Origin: Synechococcus sp. MW101C3
GTDB lineage: Bacteria; Cyanobacteriota; Cyanobacteriia; PCC-6307; Cyanobiaceae
Assembly (NCBI RefSeq): GCF_002252635.1
Contig: NZ_NQKX01000004.1
Location: forward strand, 62,001 to 126,000
Direction: 5' to 3'
DNA length: 64,000 nt
The position numbers and the translations under genes are program-made. The notes below the pieces were generated by a model that saw nothing but the letters and a program-made list of their open reading frames with translations, made no database searches and was not told the origin of the DNA. This document shows, piece after piece, positions 18,626 through 28,133 of the stretch (its first letter is position 1; each line of letters starts with the position of its first letter).

Positions 18626-20218
18626 CTAAAGGCCCTGACCGAGCGCCTCCAGCGGCTGGAGCTGGGTCCCCGGGTAGTACCGACTCAGCAGCTGTGGCAG
18701 GGTCCAGCCACGACCGGCCAGATCAATCGCACCCGCCTGAGAGAGGCCGGCGCCATGGCCGAAGCCGCCGCCGTTGAAGCGCCAGCGGCCGGCTCCCTCC
18801 GCTCTCAGCTCAAACAGGGTGCTGGGCAGCTGCCGGAAGGTGCGGCGGATGGCATCGCGGCGCAGCACCTGGCGACCTTCGCTCCCCTCGATGGCCAGCG
18901 CCATCACGCGGCCGCTCGGTCCCCGCTCCAGCACGCTGAGCTTCAAGGGGGTGCCCACCGGCAACCGGGCCGTGGTGAGGGCCTGCTGCACCTGAGCGGT
19001 CGTCAGCAGGCGCTGCCAGCGGAAGCGCGGGTGGTAGGCGCCATAGGCGGAACCGCCGTTGGCCAGCAGCGCCGGCAGCGACGACGCCGCCAGGGGCACG
19101 GCAAACCGCGCGTTGAAAGCGGGTGGGCCATCCGGCGCCGCCTGCAGATAGGGCAGCGGCGAGCCGCTCCACACCTCCTCAAAGCCGGCGGCCATTCCCC
19201 CGTTGGTGGCGTGATAGACGGCATGGATGGGCTGTCCCTGCCAGGTGAGCACCTGGCCCCGGGTGGCCTGGATCGCAGACCGGACCGCCGCCCCCGCCTG
19301 CCGCGGATCGGCGTAGACCTGGCACTGGGTGTCAGCGCAGAGGTGGTAGCCATCGGTGGCATAGCGGTGCTTGTTGCGCAGCGACCAGGTGCGGGCCAGC
19401 ACCGCCTGGGCGGCAAGGGCGGCCGGCGGTGATCCGGCGCCGATCTCATGGGGCACCACCCCCAGCAGGTAGCGCTCCAGCGGCACCTCCTCGATCAGAG
19501 TCCAACCGCCGTAGGCGTTGCTCGCCAGGCGGAACGGCCCCTGGAACACACCGCCCTCCCAGCGCAGCCCTCCCGGCGCCGTGATCCGCAGCGGACCTTT
19601 CAATGCCGCACCGGCAGCTCCCGGCTCCCCGGACGTCAGCACCAGCCGCTGGCTGAACCGCTGCTCCACCTGCCGGGCCTGCAGGCCGGCCGGAGCCTGG
19701 GTGGCGACAGGCGCCCATACCTCCCATTCGGCGGGATGAGCGATCACCGGAGTCACGCCGAGCTCCCGCCAGGCCGTCGCCGCCTGTTCCGCACTCTCGA
19801 AGCTGGCGAACGGGCCCAGCACGGTGCGGGCGAGCTGGAACGGCTCCGCCAGGGGCACCTCCTGCCAGCGCAGGCGAACGCTGGACCCCGAGAGCCGCTG
19901 GCCGTCGGCGTCGGTGACCACCAGCTCACCCGCCGCCGCCTGGAGCACCAGTGGAGCGGCCTTGGCCACCCCGCCAGGAGCAGGGCCCAGGCGTGGGCCG
20001 AGCGACACCCACAACACAGGCTGGGCGGGCTGCACCGGCGGCGGCGCACTGGTGGGCCAGTGCAGGGGCAGAGGGGCCGGGAGGGGGTCGAGAGCGGGGA
20101 CAGCACGGCAGCCGGGTGCCGCCAGCAGGGTGAGCGCCAGCCCGAGGGCCACCGGCGCCAGGGCAGACCCGGGCTGCAGGGAGAGGGGGGCGGAAGGACG
20201 CAACAGCTGGCGGAGCAT
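18626..20218 (-). CDS. SpoIID/LytB domain protein (putative exported murein-modifying factor)
   Basis: A 530-residue exported protein. The N-terminal ~40 residues are a signal peptide or lipoprotein-like leader ending near LLAAPGC. The SpoIID domain in the C-terminal half has [15 protein letters not shown] with the conserved Glu, [14 protein letters not shown], two cysteines in [20 protein letters not shown] and the terminal [19 protein letters not shown]. In Bacillus SpoIID is a lytic transglycosylase acting on denuded glycan. Cyanobacterial members are widespread but little studied. ATG 20218 was chosen because it directly precedes the leader; an upstream in-frame extension of 55 residues runs over the rpmI promoter region. 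Confidence 0.86.
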   Translation of the reverse strand: MLRQLLRPSAPLSLQPGSALAPVALGLALTLLAAPGCRAVPALDPLPAPLPLHWPTSAPPPVQPAQPVLWVSLGPRLGPAPGGVAKAAPLVLQAAAGELVVTDADGQRLSGSSVRLRWQEVPLAEPFQLARTVLGPFASFESAEQAATAWRELGVTPVIAHPAEWEVWAPVATQAPAGLQARQVEQRFSQRLVLTSGEPGAAGAALKGPLRITAPGGLRWEGGVFQGPFRLASNAYGGWTLIEEVPLERYLLGVVPHEIGAGSPPAALAAQAVLARTWSLRNKHRYATDGYHLCADTQCQVYADPRQAGAAVRSAIQATRGQVLTWQGQPIHAVYHATNGGMAAGFEEVWSGSPLPYLQAAPDGPPAFNARFAVPLAASSLPALLANGGSAYGAYHPRFRWQRLLTTAQVQQALTTARLPVGTPLKLSVLERGPSGRVMALAIEGSEGRQVLRRDAIRRTFRQLPSTLFELRAEGAGRWRFNGGGFGHGAGLSQAGAIDLAGRGWTLPQLLSRYYPGTQLQPLEALGQGL

Positions 20219-20294
20219 GGGCAAAGCGGACGGGGGGAGTTGGCAGCCGGCACTACCAAGTCGTAGTTTGGTTGTTTGTGAAGTCGCGCAGGAC

Positions 20295-20495
20295 ATGCCG
20301 AAGCTCAAGACCCGCAAAGCTGCCGCGAAGCGGTTCAAGCTGACCGGCAGCGGAAAATTCATGCGCCGGCATGCGTTCCGCAACCACCTGCTCGATCACA
20401 AGAGCCCCAAGCGCAAGCGTTTTCTGGGCACGATGGCGGTGGTCGACGAACGCGACGCCGACAACGTCAGCCGCATGCTTCCTTACGCCGGCTGA
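20295..20495 (+). CDS. rpmI: Ribosomal protein bL35
   Basis: A 66-residue basic protein ([20 protein letters not shown]) matching bL35 over its full length, including the [12 protein letters not shown] segment. It is paired with rplT 55 bases downstream, the standard order. The infC gene that often precedes this pair is not here. Only 76 bases separate its start from the divergent SpoIID gene, so both promoters must lie there. Confidence 0.97.
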   Translation: MPKLKTRKAAAKRFKLTGSGKFMRRHAFRNHLLDHKSPKRKRFLGTMAVVDERDADNVSRMLPYAG

Positions 20496-20550
20496 CCTCT
20501 CGCCAGGTCGCCCACTCCTTTTCCTTTCCATTTCGCCCTGAGAACTCACC

Positions 20551-20898
20551 ATGGCCCGCGTCAAGAGGGGCAACGTCGCCCGTAAACGCCGTAACAAGAT
20601 CCTCCGCCTGGCCCGTGGCTTCCAGGGCAGCAACGGCAGCCTGTTCCGCACCGCCAACCAGCGGGTGATGAAGGCGCTGTGCAACGCCTACCGCGACCGT
20701 CGCCGCCGGAAACGCGATTTCCGCCGTCTCTGGATCGCCCGCATCAACGCCGCCGCCCGCATGAACGGGCTGAGCTACAGCCGGCTGATGGGCGGCATGA
20801 AAAAAGCCGACATGCTGCTGAACCGCAAGATGCTGGCCCAGCTCGCCGTGGCTGATCCCGCCAGTTTCACCAGCGTGGTTTCGGCCGCTACGCGCTGA
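20551..20898 (+). CDS. rplT: Ribosomal protein bL20
   Basis: A 115-residue basic protein of the large subunit, required early in 50S assembly. It starts [21 protein letters not shown] and contains [21 protein letters not shown] and [17 protein letters not shown], all diagnostic. It follows rpmI and probably shares its transcript. No autoregulatory L20 leader structure was recognised. Confidence 0.98.
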   Translation: MARVKRGNVARKRRNKILRLARGFQGSNGSLFRTANQRVMKALCNAYRDRRRRKRDFRRLWIARINAAARMNGLSYSRLMGGMKKADMLLNRKMLAQLAVADPASFTSVVSAATR

Positions 20899-20924
20899 TC
20901 ACCACCGCACTGCGGGGAGGCCCG

Positions 20925-21584
20925 ATGGACATTCTCCTGCCTCAGGCCTATCTGATCGGCCTGATCCTTCTGCTCGGCGGTGCAGCCGTGGTCATCGCCC
21001 TGCAGGTGATGCGGGTCCGCCGCGATGAAGCGGCGCTGGCACGGCTTGAGGGGCAAGCCAAGGGAGGGGACGGCAAGGACCCTGCCGTTCTCTACGAACT
21101 CGGCTCTGTGCAGCTGCGCAAGCGCCTCTACGCCCAGGCGGTGGACACCCTTCGCCTGGCCCAGAAGAAGAGTGGCGGTGAGCCCCCCGAGGCGCAGGCG
21201 CTGATTCAGAACGCGCTTGGCTTTTCCCTGGCGGCCCAGAGCAACTACGCCAGTGCGATCCGCCACTACAAGGCAGCTCTTCAGGCCAAACCCGATTACC
21301 CGGTAGCACTCAACAACCTGGGCTACGCCTTCGAGCGACAGGGCAAACCGGATGAGGCGCGGGACACCTATGCCAAGGCCCTCAGCCTCGATCCCACCAA
21401 CAAAACAACCCTCAAGCGCCTGAAGCTGCTCGATCGTCGCTTTCCAGCTGAACTGAAAGCCCCGGCGACCAGCGGCCAGGGGATGGCTGCGGGCACTGGC
21501 GAGCCAGGCTCATCATCAGCTGGGTCCAGCAGCACAGGCAGCAAATCGTCCCCAAAACCCTCGCCCACCAACACACCGGTCTGA
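20925..21584 (+). CDS. Membrane-anchored TPR protein (Ycf37/Pyg7-like)
   Basis: A 219-residue protein with an N-terminal membrane helix (about 7-28, YLIGLILLLGGAAVVIAL). Three TPR units follow (about 50-150: LYELGSVQLRKRLYAQAVD, IQNALGFSLAAQSNYASAI, ALNNLGYAFERQGKPDEAR), then a low-complexity S/G/P tail. This layout resembles Ycf37/Pyg7, a thylakoid protein that helps assemble photosystem I. The assignment rests on layout only, since TPRs are generic. It is 26 bases after rplT and may be co-transcribed. Confidence 0.72.
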   Translation: MDILLPQAYLIGLILLLGGAAVVIALQVMRVRRDEAALARLEGQAKGGDGKDPAVLYELGSVQLRKRLYAQAVDTLRLAQKKSGGEPPEAQALIQNALGFSLAAQSNYASAIRHYKAALQAKPDYPVALNNLGYAFERQGKPDEARDTYAKALSLDPTNKTTLKRLKLLDRRFPAELKAPATSGQGMAAGTGEPGSSSAGSSSTGSKSSPKPSPTNTPV

Positions 21585-21661
21585 CCACAGGGCGTCAGGC
21601 TCCCGGCTGATCCGCTTAAAGCGACAGCGGGAACCGAACACATGGCCTGGAGAGGGCCCGC

Positions 21662-21690
21662 CGCCCCTGAGGTTCGCTGCCTCAGGGGCG
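21662..21690. terminator. 11-bp stem between converging genes
   Basis: CGCCCCTGAGG (21662-21672) and CCTCAGGGGCG (21680-21690) form a perfect GC-rich stem with a 7-base loop. It lies 12 bases past the stop of the minus-strand gene ending at 21702 and about 78 bases past the plus-strand TPR gene. It is well placed as a bidirectional terminator. No T-run follows it. Confidence 0.65.
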
Positions 21691-21701
21691 CTCGCTTGTC
21701 G

Positions 21702-22250
21702 TCACCACAGCCCGCGGACCGGCGCCACCTGGCCGGCTGGCCGGGAAGCGGGTGGGCTGAAACTCACGGGATCAAGCACCAGCCGACCGCCGGAATTGGT
21801 GAGCCGCGGTGCATTCCAGCCCATCAGCGAGAAGCCCTGCAGGCCGAGAAAATCACCGCCTGGTTCGAGGCCCAAGGTGAGGGTGTCGATCAGGGGGATG
21901 AGCTCCAGCTGATCAGACTTGGCATTGAGGTTGCCCTGCACCGGCGAGGAGGTGCCGCCCACCGTGAGCGTGCCGCGCAGATCGATCATCTGACCCATGG
22001 CCGTCACGGTGTCGAGGCGCAGCTCCACAGGGGTGGGGACGCCGCCGCCAAAGGCCTGGTAACTGCCGCGCCACTGCCGCGGCAACTGGGCGGCAAGCAG
22101 CACGGCCCGGCCTACCGGATCGAAGGTTTCCACCGGACCGGTCTCACTGAAGGAGGTGTCCAGCGGCGAGGCGGGCGGCAGGGTGAACGGGACAAAACTG
22201 CCCACCGGCACCGCACTGGCGGCGAGCAGCAGGGGGAGAACCGGTGTCAT
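21702..22250 (-). CDS. Secreted cyanobacterial protein of unknown function
   Basis: A 182-residue protein with an N-terminal signal-peptide-like stretch (MTPVLPLLLAASAVPVGSF). It is followed by a beta-rich body (WRGSYQAFGGG, VELRLDTVTAMGQMIDLRGTLTVGG, QGNLNAKSDQLELIPL). The alternation of strands suggests a small beta-barrel or sandwich in the periplasm or thylakoid lumen. I do not recognise a characterised family. The start lies 54 bases from the thiG start on the opposite strand. Confidence 0.7.
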   Translation of the reverse strand: MTPVLPLLLAASAVPVGSFVPFTLPPASPLDTSFSETGPVETFDPVGRAVLLAAQLPRQWRGSYQAFGGGVPTPVELRLDTVTAMGQMIDLRGTLTVGGTSSPVQGNLNAKSDQLELIPLIDTLTLGLEPGGDFLGLQGFSLMGWNAPRLTNSGGRLVLDPVSFSPPASRPAGQVAPVRGLW

Positions 22251-22304
22251 GGAACCAAGCGGGCTTGCGCGAAGGTTAGGAGGCGTGCGCTGTAACTTCT
22301 CCCC

Positions 22305-23153
22305 ATGGTGCAGATTCCGGCTTCGGATCCGTCCGCCCTCGCCGACGACACGCTGGTGATCGGCGGTCGCCGCTTCCGCAGCCGCCTGATGACCGGCACG
22401 GGCAAATACCCCTCGCTAGCGGCGATGCAGGCCAGCCTGGCGGCCAGCCGCTGCGACATCGTCACCGTGGCGGTGCGGCGGGTGCAGGCGGCGGCGGCAG
22501 GCCATCAGGGCCTGATTGAGGCGATCGACTGGAGCACGATCTGGATGCTGCCCAACACCGCCGGCTGCGCCACCGCAGATGAGGCCGTGCGGGTGGCGCG
22601 GCTGGGCCGCGAGCTGGCCAAGCTCGCCGGACAGGAAGACAACACCTTCGTGAAGCTGGAGGTGATCCCCGACGGCCGCCATCTGCTGCCCGATCCATTC
22701 GGCACCCTCGAGGCGGCCGAGCGGCTCGTGAAGGAGGGTTTCACCGTGTTGCCCTATATCAACGCCGATCCGCTGCTCGCCCGTCGACTCGAGGAGGTGG
22801 GCTGCGCCACCGTGATGCCGCTGGGCTCTCCGATCGGCTCCGGCCAGGGCATTCGCAACGCCGCCAACATCGCCTTGATCATCGAGTCGGCGGGGGTGCC
22901 GGTGGTGGTGGATGCGGGGTTGGGCGTACCCAGCGAAGCGGCCCAGGCCATGGAGATGGGGGCTGACGCCCTGCTGATCAACAGCGCCATCGCCATGGCA
23001 GGCGATCCACCGGCCATGGCCTGGGCGATGGCTCAGGCCACGGAGGCGGGCCGGTGCGCCTGGAAGGCCGGGCGCCTTCCGCAGCGACAGGACGCCCAGG
23101 CCAGCTCACCCCAGTGGGGACGGGTTGGCAACACCGAGGCTCCGCGCCTGTGA
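22305..23153 (+). CDS. thiG: Thiazole synthase
   Basis: ThiG builds the thiazole phosphate of thiamine from deoxyxylulose phosphate, the ThiS thiocarboxylate and an imine. The 282-residue TIM barrel has [10 protein letters not shown], the Schiff-base lysine in [35 protein letters not shown] and the phosphate-binding [22 protein letters not shown]. The last ~20 residues are a non-conserved tail. No TPP riboswitch was seen in the 54-base upstream gap. No thiS or thiO lies beside it, so the other thiazole genes are elsewhere. Confidence 0.95.
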   Translation: MVQIPASDPSALADDTLVIGGRRFRSRLMTGTGKYPSLAAMQASLAASRCDIVTVAVRRVQAAAAGHQGLIEAIDWSTIWMLPNTAGCATADEAVRVARLGRELAKLAGQEDNTFVKLEVIPDGRHLLPDPFGTLEAAERLVKEGFTVLPYINADPLLARRLEEVGCATVMPLGSPIGSGQGIRNAANIALIIESAGVPVVVDAGLGVPSEAAQAMEMGADALLINSAIAMAGDPPAMAWAMAQATEAGRCAWKAGRLPQRQDAQASSPQWGRVGNTEAPRL

Positions 23154-23227
23154 CATTCCCTTTCGGCCTCGATGGCGGCGCCGAAGGACATCGTTAAGGT
23201 TCGCTTTCTGAATCGGGCCACCCCACC

Positions 23228-23395
23228 ATGTCGGTCACCAAGGAGGACGGGGGCAGGCTCAACGCCTTTGCCAGAGAACCGCGGATGCAGGTGGTCGAAG
23301 CCGGCGGTGAACGCAGCCGCAGCACCACCGTCCTGCTGATCGCAGGTGGGCTGCTGGTGCTGGCCATGGTGGGCGTGGCGGTCGGCATCAGCTGA
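23228..23395 (+). CDS. psb34: Psb34 / ssl1498-family photosystem II assembly peptide
   Basis: A 55-residue protein, MSVTKEDGGRLNAFAREP at the N-terminus, then a short hydrophilic linker and one membrane helix (about 32-54, TTVLLIAGGLLVLAMVGVAV). The EDGGRLNxFAxEP signature and single helix match the ssl1498-family 'light-harvesting-like' proteins. Members of this family were identified as Psb34, which binds the CP47 side of photosystem II assembly intermediates. The assignment rests on motif memory, not a database search. It lies 74 bases after thiG and 82 bases before sqdB. The symbol is likely rather than certain. Confidence 0.8.
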   Translation: MSVTKEDGGRLNAFAREPRMQVVEAGGERSRSTTVLLIAGGLLVLAMVGVAVGIS

Positions 23396-23477
23396 CGCCA
23401 CTGCTGCACGAGGGGGGCGGAATGCCTGTAGTAGCTTGCCCCAAGAGAGCAATCGCTCGTTCAGCAGGAGTTCAGAC

Positions 23478-24674
23478 GTGAAGGTTCTCGTTCTCGGCGG
23501 CGACGGCTTCTGCGGCTGGCCCTGCGCTGTGAACCTGGCCGACGCCGGTCACGACGTCGTGATCGTCGACAACCTGAGCCGCCGCAAGATCGACATCGAC
23601 CTTGGGGTCGAATCGCTCACTCCGATCGCCACGATCAACGACCGCCTGCGTGCCTGGGAGGAAACCGGAGGCCGGCCCATCCGTTTCGTGGCACTCGACA
23701 TCGCCCAGCACTACGACCTGCTGCTGGGGCTGCTGCGCAGTGAGCGCCCCAGTGCCGTGGTGCACTTCGCCGAACAACGGGCCGCCCCTTATTCGATGAA
23801 GTCGAGCGCCACCAAGCGCTACACGGTCGATAACAACGTGAATGGCACGCACAATCTTCTTTGTGCAATTGTTGAAAGCGGTCTCGACATTCATATCGTT
23901 CACCTCGGAACGATGGGGGTGTACGGCTATGGATCCCACCGTGGCGCCACCATCCCCGAGGGCTATCTCACGGTGGAAGTTCCCCAGCCCGATGGCACCC
24001 GCTTCCAGGAGAAAATCCTTCACCCCACCGATCCAGGCAGCGTCTACCACATGACGAAAACGCTGGATCAGCTGTTGTTCTTCTACTACAACAAGAACGA
24101 CGGCATCCGCGTCACCGACCTGCACCAAGGCATCGTCTGGGGCACCAACACTGACCTCACTGACAGGGATCCGCGCCTGGTCAACCGTTTTGACTACGAC
24201 GGTGATTACGGCACCGTGCTCAATCGCTTCCTGATGCAGGCGGCGATCGGCTATCCGCTCACGGTGCATGGCACCGGCGGCCAGACCCGCGCCTTCATCC
24301 ACATCCGCGATTCGGTGAAATGCGTGGAGCTGGCGATCGACAATCCCCCCGCCTCAGGGGAGAAGGTGCGCATCTACAACCAGATGACCGAAAGCCACAA
24401 GGTCAAGGATCTGGCCGAAAAGGTGGCGGCCGTCACCGGGGCCAAGCTCAACCACCTCCCCAACCCCCGCAAGGAGGCCATCGAAAACGACCTGATCGTC
24501 GACAACCGCTGCCTGATCGAGCTGGGGCTCAAGCCCACCACCCTCGACGACGGCCTACTGGGCGAAGTTGTGGATGTGGCACGCCGCTGGGCCGATCGCT
24601 GCGATCGCTCCCGCATTCCCTGCGTGTCCACATGGACCCACAGCCAGGCGGCCGCGCTCCAACCGGTGGTTTGA
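23478..24674 (+). CDS. sqdB: UDP-sulfoquinovose synthase
   Basis: SqdB makes UDP-sulfoquinovose from UDP-glucose and sulfite, the head-group donor for the thylakoid sulfolipid SQDG. The 398-residue SDR enzyme has the NAD-binding VLVLGGDGFCGWP, the UDP-sulfoquinovose-specific FAEQRAAPYSMKS, the catalytic Thr in LGTMGVYG and YHMTK (Y-x3-K). It starts with GTG at 23478 (VKVLVLGG). It overlaps nothing and is followed 28 bases later by sqdX, the partner enzyme. Confidence 0.97.
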   Translation: MKVLVLGGDGFCGWPCAVNLADAGHDVVIVDNLSRRKIDIDLGVESLTPIATINDRLRAWEETGGRPIRFVALDIAQHYDLLLGLLRSERPSAVVHFAEQRAAPYSMKSSATKRYTVDNNVNGTHNLLCAIVESGLDIHIVHLGTMGVYGYGSHRGATIPEGYLTVEVPQPDGTRFQEKILHPTDPGSVYHMTKTLDQLLFFYYNKNDGIRVTDLHQGIVWGTNTDLTDRDPRLVNRFDYDGDYGTVLNRFLMQAAIGYPLTVHGTGGQTRAFIHIRDSVKCVELAIDNPPASGEKVRIYNQMTESHKVKDLAEKVAAVTGAKLNHLPNPRKEAIENDLIVDNRCLIELGLKPTTLDDGLLGEVVDVARRWADRCDRSRIPCVSTWTHSQAAALQPVV

Positions 24675-24702
24675 ACGGACCGTCCGCAGGCACGCCGTCC
24701 AC

Positions 24703-25836
24703 GTGAAGATCGCACTGTTCACCGAAACCTTCCTTCCCAAGGTCGACGGCATCGTCACGCGGCTCACCAAAACGGTGACCCACCTGGTGGATGCGGGCGA
24801 CGAGGTGCTGCTGTTCTGCCCCGAAGGAGCCCCGGATACCTTCATGGGCGCACGGGTGATCGGCGTGCCGGCCCTGCCCCTGCCGCTCTACCCCGAGCTG
24901 AAGCTGGCGCTGCCGCGGCCCTTGGTGGCCGAGGCGCTTGACGCCTTCAAACCCGACCTGGTGCACGTGGTGAACCCAGCGGTGCTCGGCCTGGGCGGGA
25001 TCTGGCTGGCGCGTACCCGGGGCGTGCCCCTGGTGGCCAGCTATCACACCCACCTGCCCAAGTACCTCGAGCACTACGGCATGGGCATGTTTGAACCGCT
25101 GCTGTGGGAGCTGCTAAAGGCGGCCCACAATCAGGCGGCCCTCAACCTCTGCACCTCCACGGCGATGGTGGAGGAACTCAGCCAGCACGGCATCCAGCAC
25201 ACCGCCTTGTGGCAGCGCGGAGTCGACACCGATCTGTTCCGACCGGAATGGCGCAATCAGACCATGCGCAGCAAACTCACCGGCGTGCACGGCGACAGCG
25301 ACAGCCTGCTGCTCTACGTGGGCAGGCTCTCGGCGGAGAAGCAGATCGAGCGGATCCGGCCGGTGCTCGATGCCCTGCCCCAGGCCAGGCTGGCGCTGGT
25401 GGGTGATGGCCCACACCGCCAGCAGCTTGAGAAGGTGTTCGCCGGCAGCGCCACCACGTTCGTGGGCTACCTGGGCGGCGAGGATCTGGCCAGCGCCTAT
25501 GCCAGCGCCGATGCCTTCCTGTTCCCCTCCTCCACCGAAACGCTTGGGCTGGTGCTGCTGGAGGCGATGGCGGCCGGTTGCCCGGTGGTGGGCGCCAACC
25601 GCGGCGGCATCCCCGACATCGTCACCGACGGAGTGAACGGCTGCCTCTACGATCCCGACAGCCCGGCCAGCCTCACCGCCGCCACCGAAAGGCTGCTGGC
25701 CAGCACCGAACGGCGCCAGGCCCTGCGGCTGGCGGCACGAGCAGAAGCAGAGCGCTGGGGCTGGGCGGGCGCCACCCAGCAACTGCGGCGCTTCTACAGC
25801 GAGGTGGTGCGCCCCCCTCTGCAACTGGTGGCCTGA
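24703..25836 (+). CDS. sqdX: SQDG synthase (sulfoquinovosyltransferase)
   Basis: SqdX transfers sulfoquinovose from UDP to diacylglycerol, the last step of sulfolipid synthesis. The 377-residue GT4 glycosyltransferase starts with GTG (VKIALFTETFLPKVDGIV). It has SYHTHLPKYLEHYGMG, VGRLSAEKQIE, and the E-x7-E donor-binding motif in SSTETLGLVLLEAMAAG. Its position directly after sqdB supports SqdX over other GT4 enzymes. SQDG lets cyanobacteria replace phosphatidylglycerol when phosphate is scarce. Confidence 0.95.
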   Translation: MKIALFTETFLPKVDGIVTRLTKTVTHLVDAGDEVLLFCPEGAPDTFMGARVIGVPALPLPLYPELKLALPRPLVAEALDAFKPDLVHVVNPAVLGLGGIWLARTRGVPLVASYHTHLPKYLEHYGMGMFEPLLWELLKAAHNQAALNLCTSTAMVEELSQHGIQHTALWQRGVDTDLFRPEWRNQTMRSKLTGVHGDSDSLLLYVGRLSAEKQIERIRPVLDALPQARLALVGDGPHRQQLEKVFAGSATTFVGYLGGEDLASAYASADAFLFPSSTETLGLVLLEAMAAGCPVVGANRGGIPDIVTDGVNGCLYDPDSPASLTAATERLLASTERRQALRLAARAEAERWGWAGATQQLRRFYSEVVRPPLQLVA

Positions 25837-25884
25837 AGCCCCCCGTAGCAGCTTGAAGCCATCCGATGTCACCTGCTGGCGGCT

Positions 25885-27642
25885 TCAGTTGCGCAGCTGG
25901 GGCAGGGTGTCACGGAACCAGGTGGTGAGCAGGGCCTTCACCATCGGTGCGGCAACGGTGCCGCCGTAGCCGCCACTGTTCTCGCCGAAGGCAATGATCA
26001 CCAGGTTGGGCTTGCCCGCCGGCGCATAGCCGCCGAACCAGGCATGGTCTGGCCGGGGGGGATCCTCGGCGGTGCCTGTCTTGCCGGCCACGGCGGGCAG
26101 CGAAGGGTCGTTCAGCAGGGTGGCCGTGCCGCTGGTGACCGCATCGCGCAGGCCCTCCCGCAACACTTTCAAGGTGCTGGGTTTGAGGCCGATCCAGCGG
26201 CGCTCCACCGGCCGCTCCGCCAGGTGGGGCGTCACCAGCCAGCCGCCGTTGGCGATTGCCGCATACAGGCGGGCCATCTGCAGCGGCGTCACGGTGACGG
26301 CCCCCTGGCCGATCGAGGAGGTGATCGTGTCCACCGAGGTCCACGGCTCATCGAGCACCTGGCGCTTCCAGGCGGGATCGCCCAGCAAGCCGGGGCTCTC
26401 CTCCCCCTTGAGTTCGACACCGGTGAGACTGCCGTAGCCCAGGCGGCGGGCCGCTCTGAACAGTTCATCGGGGCCGGTCTTGAGGCCCAGCCGGTAGAAG
26501 AAGCTGTTGCTGCTCACCGCCATGGCCAGGCGGAAACCGATGCTGCCGAAGCTGCCGTGATCCGCGTAGCACTGGCCGTCGTAGCAGAAGGAGCCTGAGG
26601 TGAGGATGGTGGAGGCGGGATTGAACAAGCCCGATTCCAGCCCCGCGATCGCGGTGATCACCTTGAAGGTGCTGGCGGGCGGGAACCCGCGCAGCGCCCG
26701 GTTGAGCATGGGGGCTTCCGGGCGGTTGAGCTCGTTCCACTGCGCTGTGGTGGGGCCCTCCGAGAAGATGTTGGGATCGAAGTTCGGGCGGCTGGCCATG
26801 GCCCGGATCGCGCCGGTCTGGGGATCCATCGCCACGATCGCCCCCTTGCTCACCCCGCTGAGGGCCTTCTCGGCCGCCTTCTGCAGCTCCAGATCGAGGG
26901 TGAGGCGCAGATCGTTGCCGGCCCGCGACGGCTTGTCGCCCAGCACCCGCTGCACCTGCCCATCGGCGTTCACTTCCAGCTGCTGTCCCCCCCACTCGCC
27001 GCGCAGGTGGTTCTCGTAGACGCGCTCCAGGCCGGTGCGACCGATACGGTCCTGCAGGCGGTAGCCCGTTTCAGACAGCTCCTTGTATTCCTCCTCCGTG
27101 ATGCTGCTCGTGTAGCCGAGCACGTGGGCGCCGAGCCGTCCGTGCGGGTAGGCGCGCAGCACGTCGACATCCACATCAGCCCCTTTGAGCGACTCGGCCT
27201 GCTCGCGAAAACGCAACACCTGCTCGGTGCTGAGGGGGCCCGCCAGTTCAATGCGGAAGCCGTCCACGGCTCTGCCGTCCTTGCGTTTGGCATCGAGCTG
27301 CGCCGGGTCGAGCGCCAGCAGCGCAGCCAACTGCACCCGCAGCGACGGCCAGGCTGCGTCATCGACAAGCCGGGGCTGGATGTAGAGGTTGTAGGTGAGG
27401 CGGCTGCTGGCCAGCACCTGGCCGTTGCGATCAAGCAGACGGCCGCGCATCGGATGGCGCGGCAGCAGGCGAATGCGGTTCTGATCCGCCAGCAGCTTGT
27501 TCTCTGCCCCCTGCGCGAGCTGCAGCCACACGAGCCGGGCGCCCATCGCCCCCAGCACCAGCACGATCAGCCCGAGCAGCCAGGCCGGCTGGTGCCGCAT
27601 GCCCGCGTGGCGGGCCTGTCCGTGCAGATGCCCAGCGGCCAT
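25885..27642 (-). CDS. mrdA: Penicillin-binding protein 2 (class B transpeptidase)
   Basis: Membrane-anchored peptidoglycan DD-transpeptidase of cell elongation. The 585-residue protein has one N-terminal membrane helix (about 19-40). The PBP dimerisation domain contains RGRLLDRNGQVLA and RIGRTGLERVYENHLRG. The transpeptidase domain has the three active-site motifs: S-x-x-K (STFK), S-x-N (SSN) and KTG (GKTGTAEDPP). It lies at the end of a minus-strand run, 5 bases after the preceding orphan gene, with which it may be co-transcribed. Confidence 0.94.
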   Translation of the reverse strand: MAAGHLHGQARHAGMRHQPAWLLGLIVLVLGAMGARLVWLQLAQGAENKLLADQNRIRLLPRHPMRGRLLDRNGQVLASSRLTYNLYIQPRLVDDAAWPSLRVQLAALLALDPAQLDAKRKDGRAVDGFRIELAGPLSTEQVLRFREQAESLKGADVDVDVLRAYPHGRLGAHVLGYTSSITEEEYKELSETGYRLQDRIGRTGLERVYENHLRGEWGGQQLEVNADGQVQRVLGDKPSRAGNDLRLTLDLELQKAAEKALSGVSKGAIVAMDPQTGAIRAMASRPNFDPNIFSEGPTTAQWNELNRPEAPMLNRALRGFPPASTFKVITAIAGLESGLFNPASTILTSGSFCYDGQCYADHGSFGSIGFRLAMAVSSNSFFYRLGLKTGPDELFRAARRLGYGSLTGVELKGEESPGLLGDPAWKRQVLDEPWTSVDTITSSIGQGAVTVTPLQMARLYAAIANGGWLVTPHLAERPVERRWIGLKPSTLKVLREGLRDAVTSGTATLLNDPSLPAVAGKTGTAEDPPRPDHAWFGGYAPAGKPNLVIIAFGENSGGYGGTVAAPMVKALLTTWFRDTLPQLRN

Positions 27643-27647
27643 GGGCG

Positions 27648-28052
27648 TCAGGCCTCCAGGCGGTGCTGGAGCAGCGCCAGGCGCTCGGAGATCCGCGCCA
27701 GGGTGGTCTGCAGCGCCTCCCGCTCCCGCTGCGGGTCTGCGGCCTCTGAGAATCCGGTGGCGGCCGGATCGCCCGCCTGCGGCGACCAGGGCGGTGGCGG
27801 GGCCACATCGTGCACCTCCACCTTCATCACGGGATTGCCCAGACCGGGCTGGATCTGATCAAGGCTCTGGCGCACGGCCCGCGCCGCTGGATCGCCTTCC
27901 TGCTTCAGCTGGGCGAGCGGGTCGGGCGAAGCGGTGAACGCTTCCACCACCTCGCGCGGGCCCCCCTTGCGCGCCCGCTCGACCACCGCCATACCTACCG
28001 GCAATACCTCCTGCATCAGCGCGAGCCGAAGGGAATCGAGAGGATCAGCCAT
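27648..28052 (-). CDS. Conserved small cyanobacterial protein, function unknown
   Basis: A 134-residue soluble protein. The N-terminal half is helical (LDSLRLALMQEVLPVGMAVVERARKG). The middle is proline-rich (VAPPPPWSP) and the last ~35 residues form a predicted coiled coil (EREALQTTLARISERLALLQHRLE). I recognise no characterised family. It is 5 bases upstream of mrdA on the same strand, which suggests one transcript and possibly a link to wall growth (inference). Confidence 0.7.
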   Translation of the reverse strand: MADPLDSLRLALMQEVLPVGMAVVERARKGGPREVVEAFTASPDPLAQLKQEGDPAARAVRQSLDQIQPGLGNPVMKVEVHDVAPPPPWSPQAGDPAATGFSEAADPQREREALQTTLARISERLALLQHRLEA

Positions 28053-28133
28053 GCCGAAGCAACCGAGGCAGCACCACCCGCGCAGGCGAGCGGCTTTGCC
28101 CCCAGTTTGCCGCCCTCCGGAGGTGGCAGGGAC

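Noticed and set aside
18590-18640. Reverse-strand TTCGAGC resembling a tRNA T-loop
   Set aside because: The flanking bases do not form a T stem and no cloverleaf can be built.
22251-22304. Possible TPP riboswitch before thiG
   Set aside because: Only 54 bases are available and no conserved TPP-aptamer motif is present.
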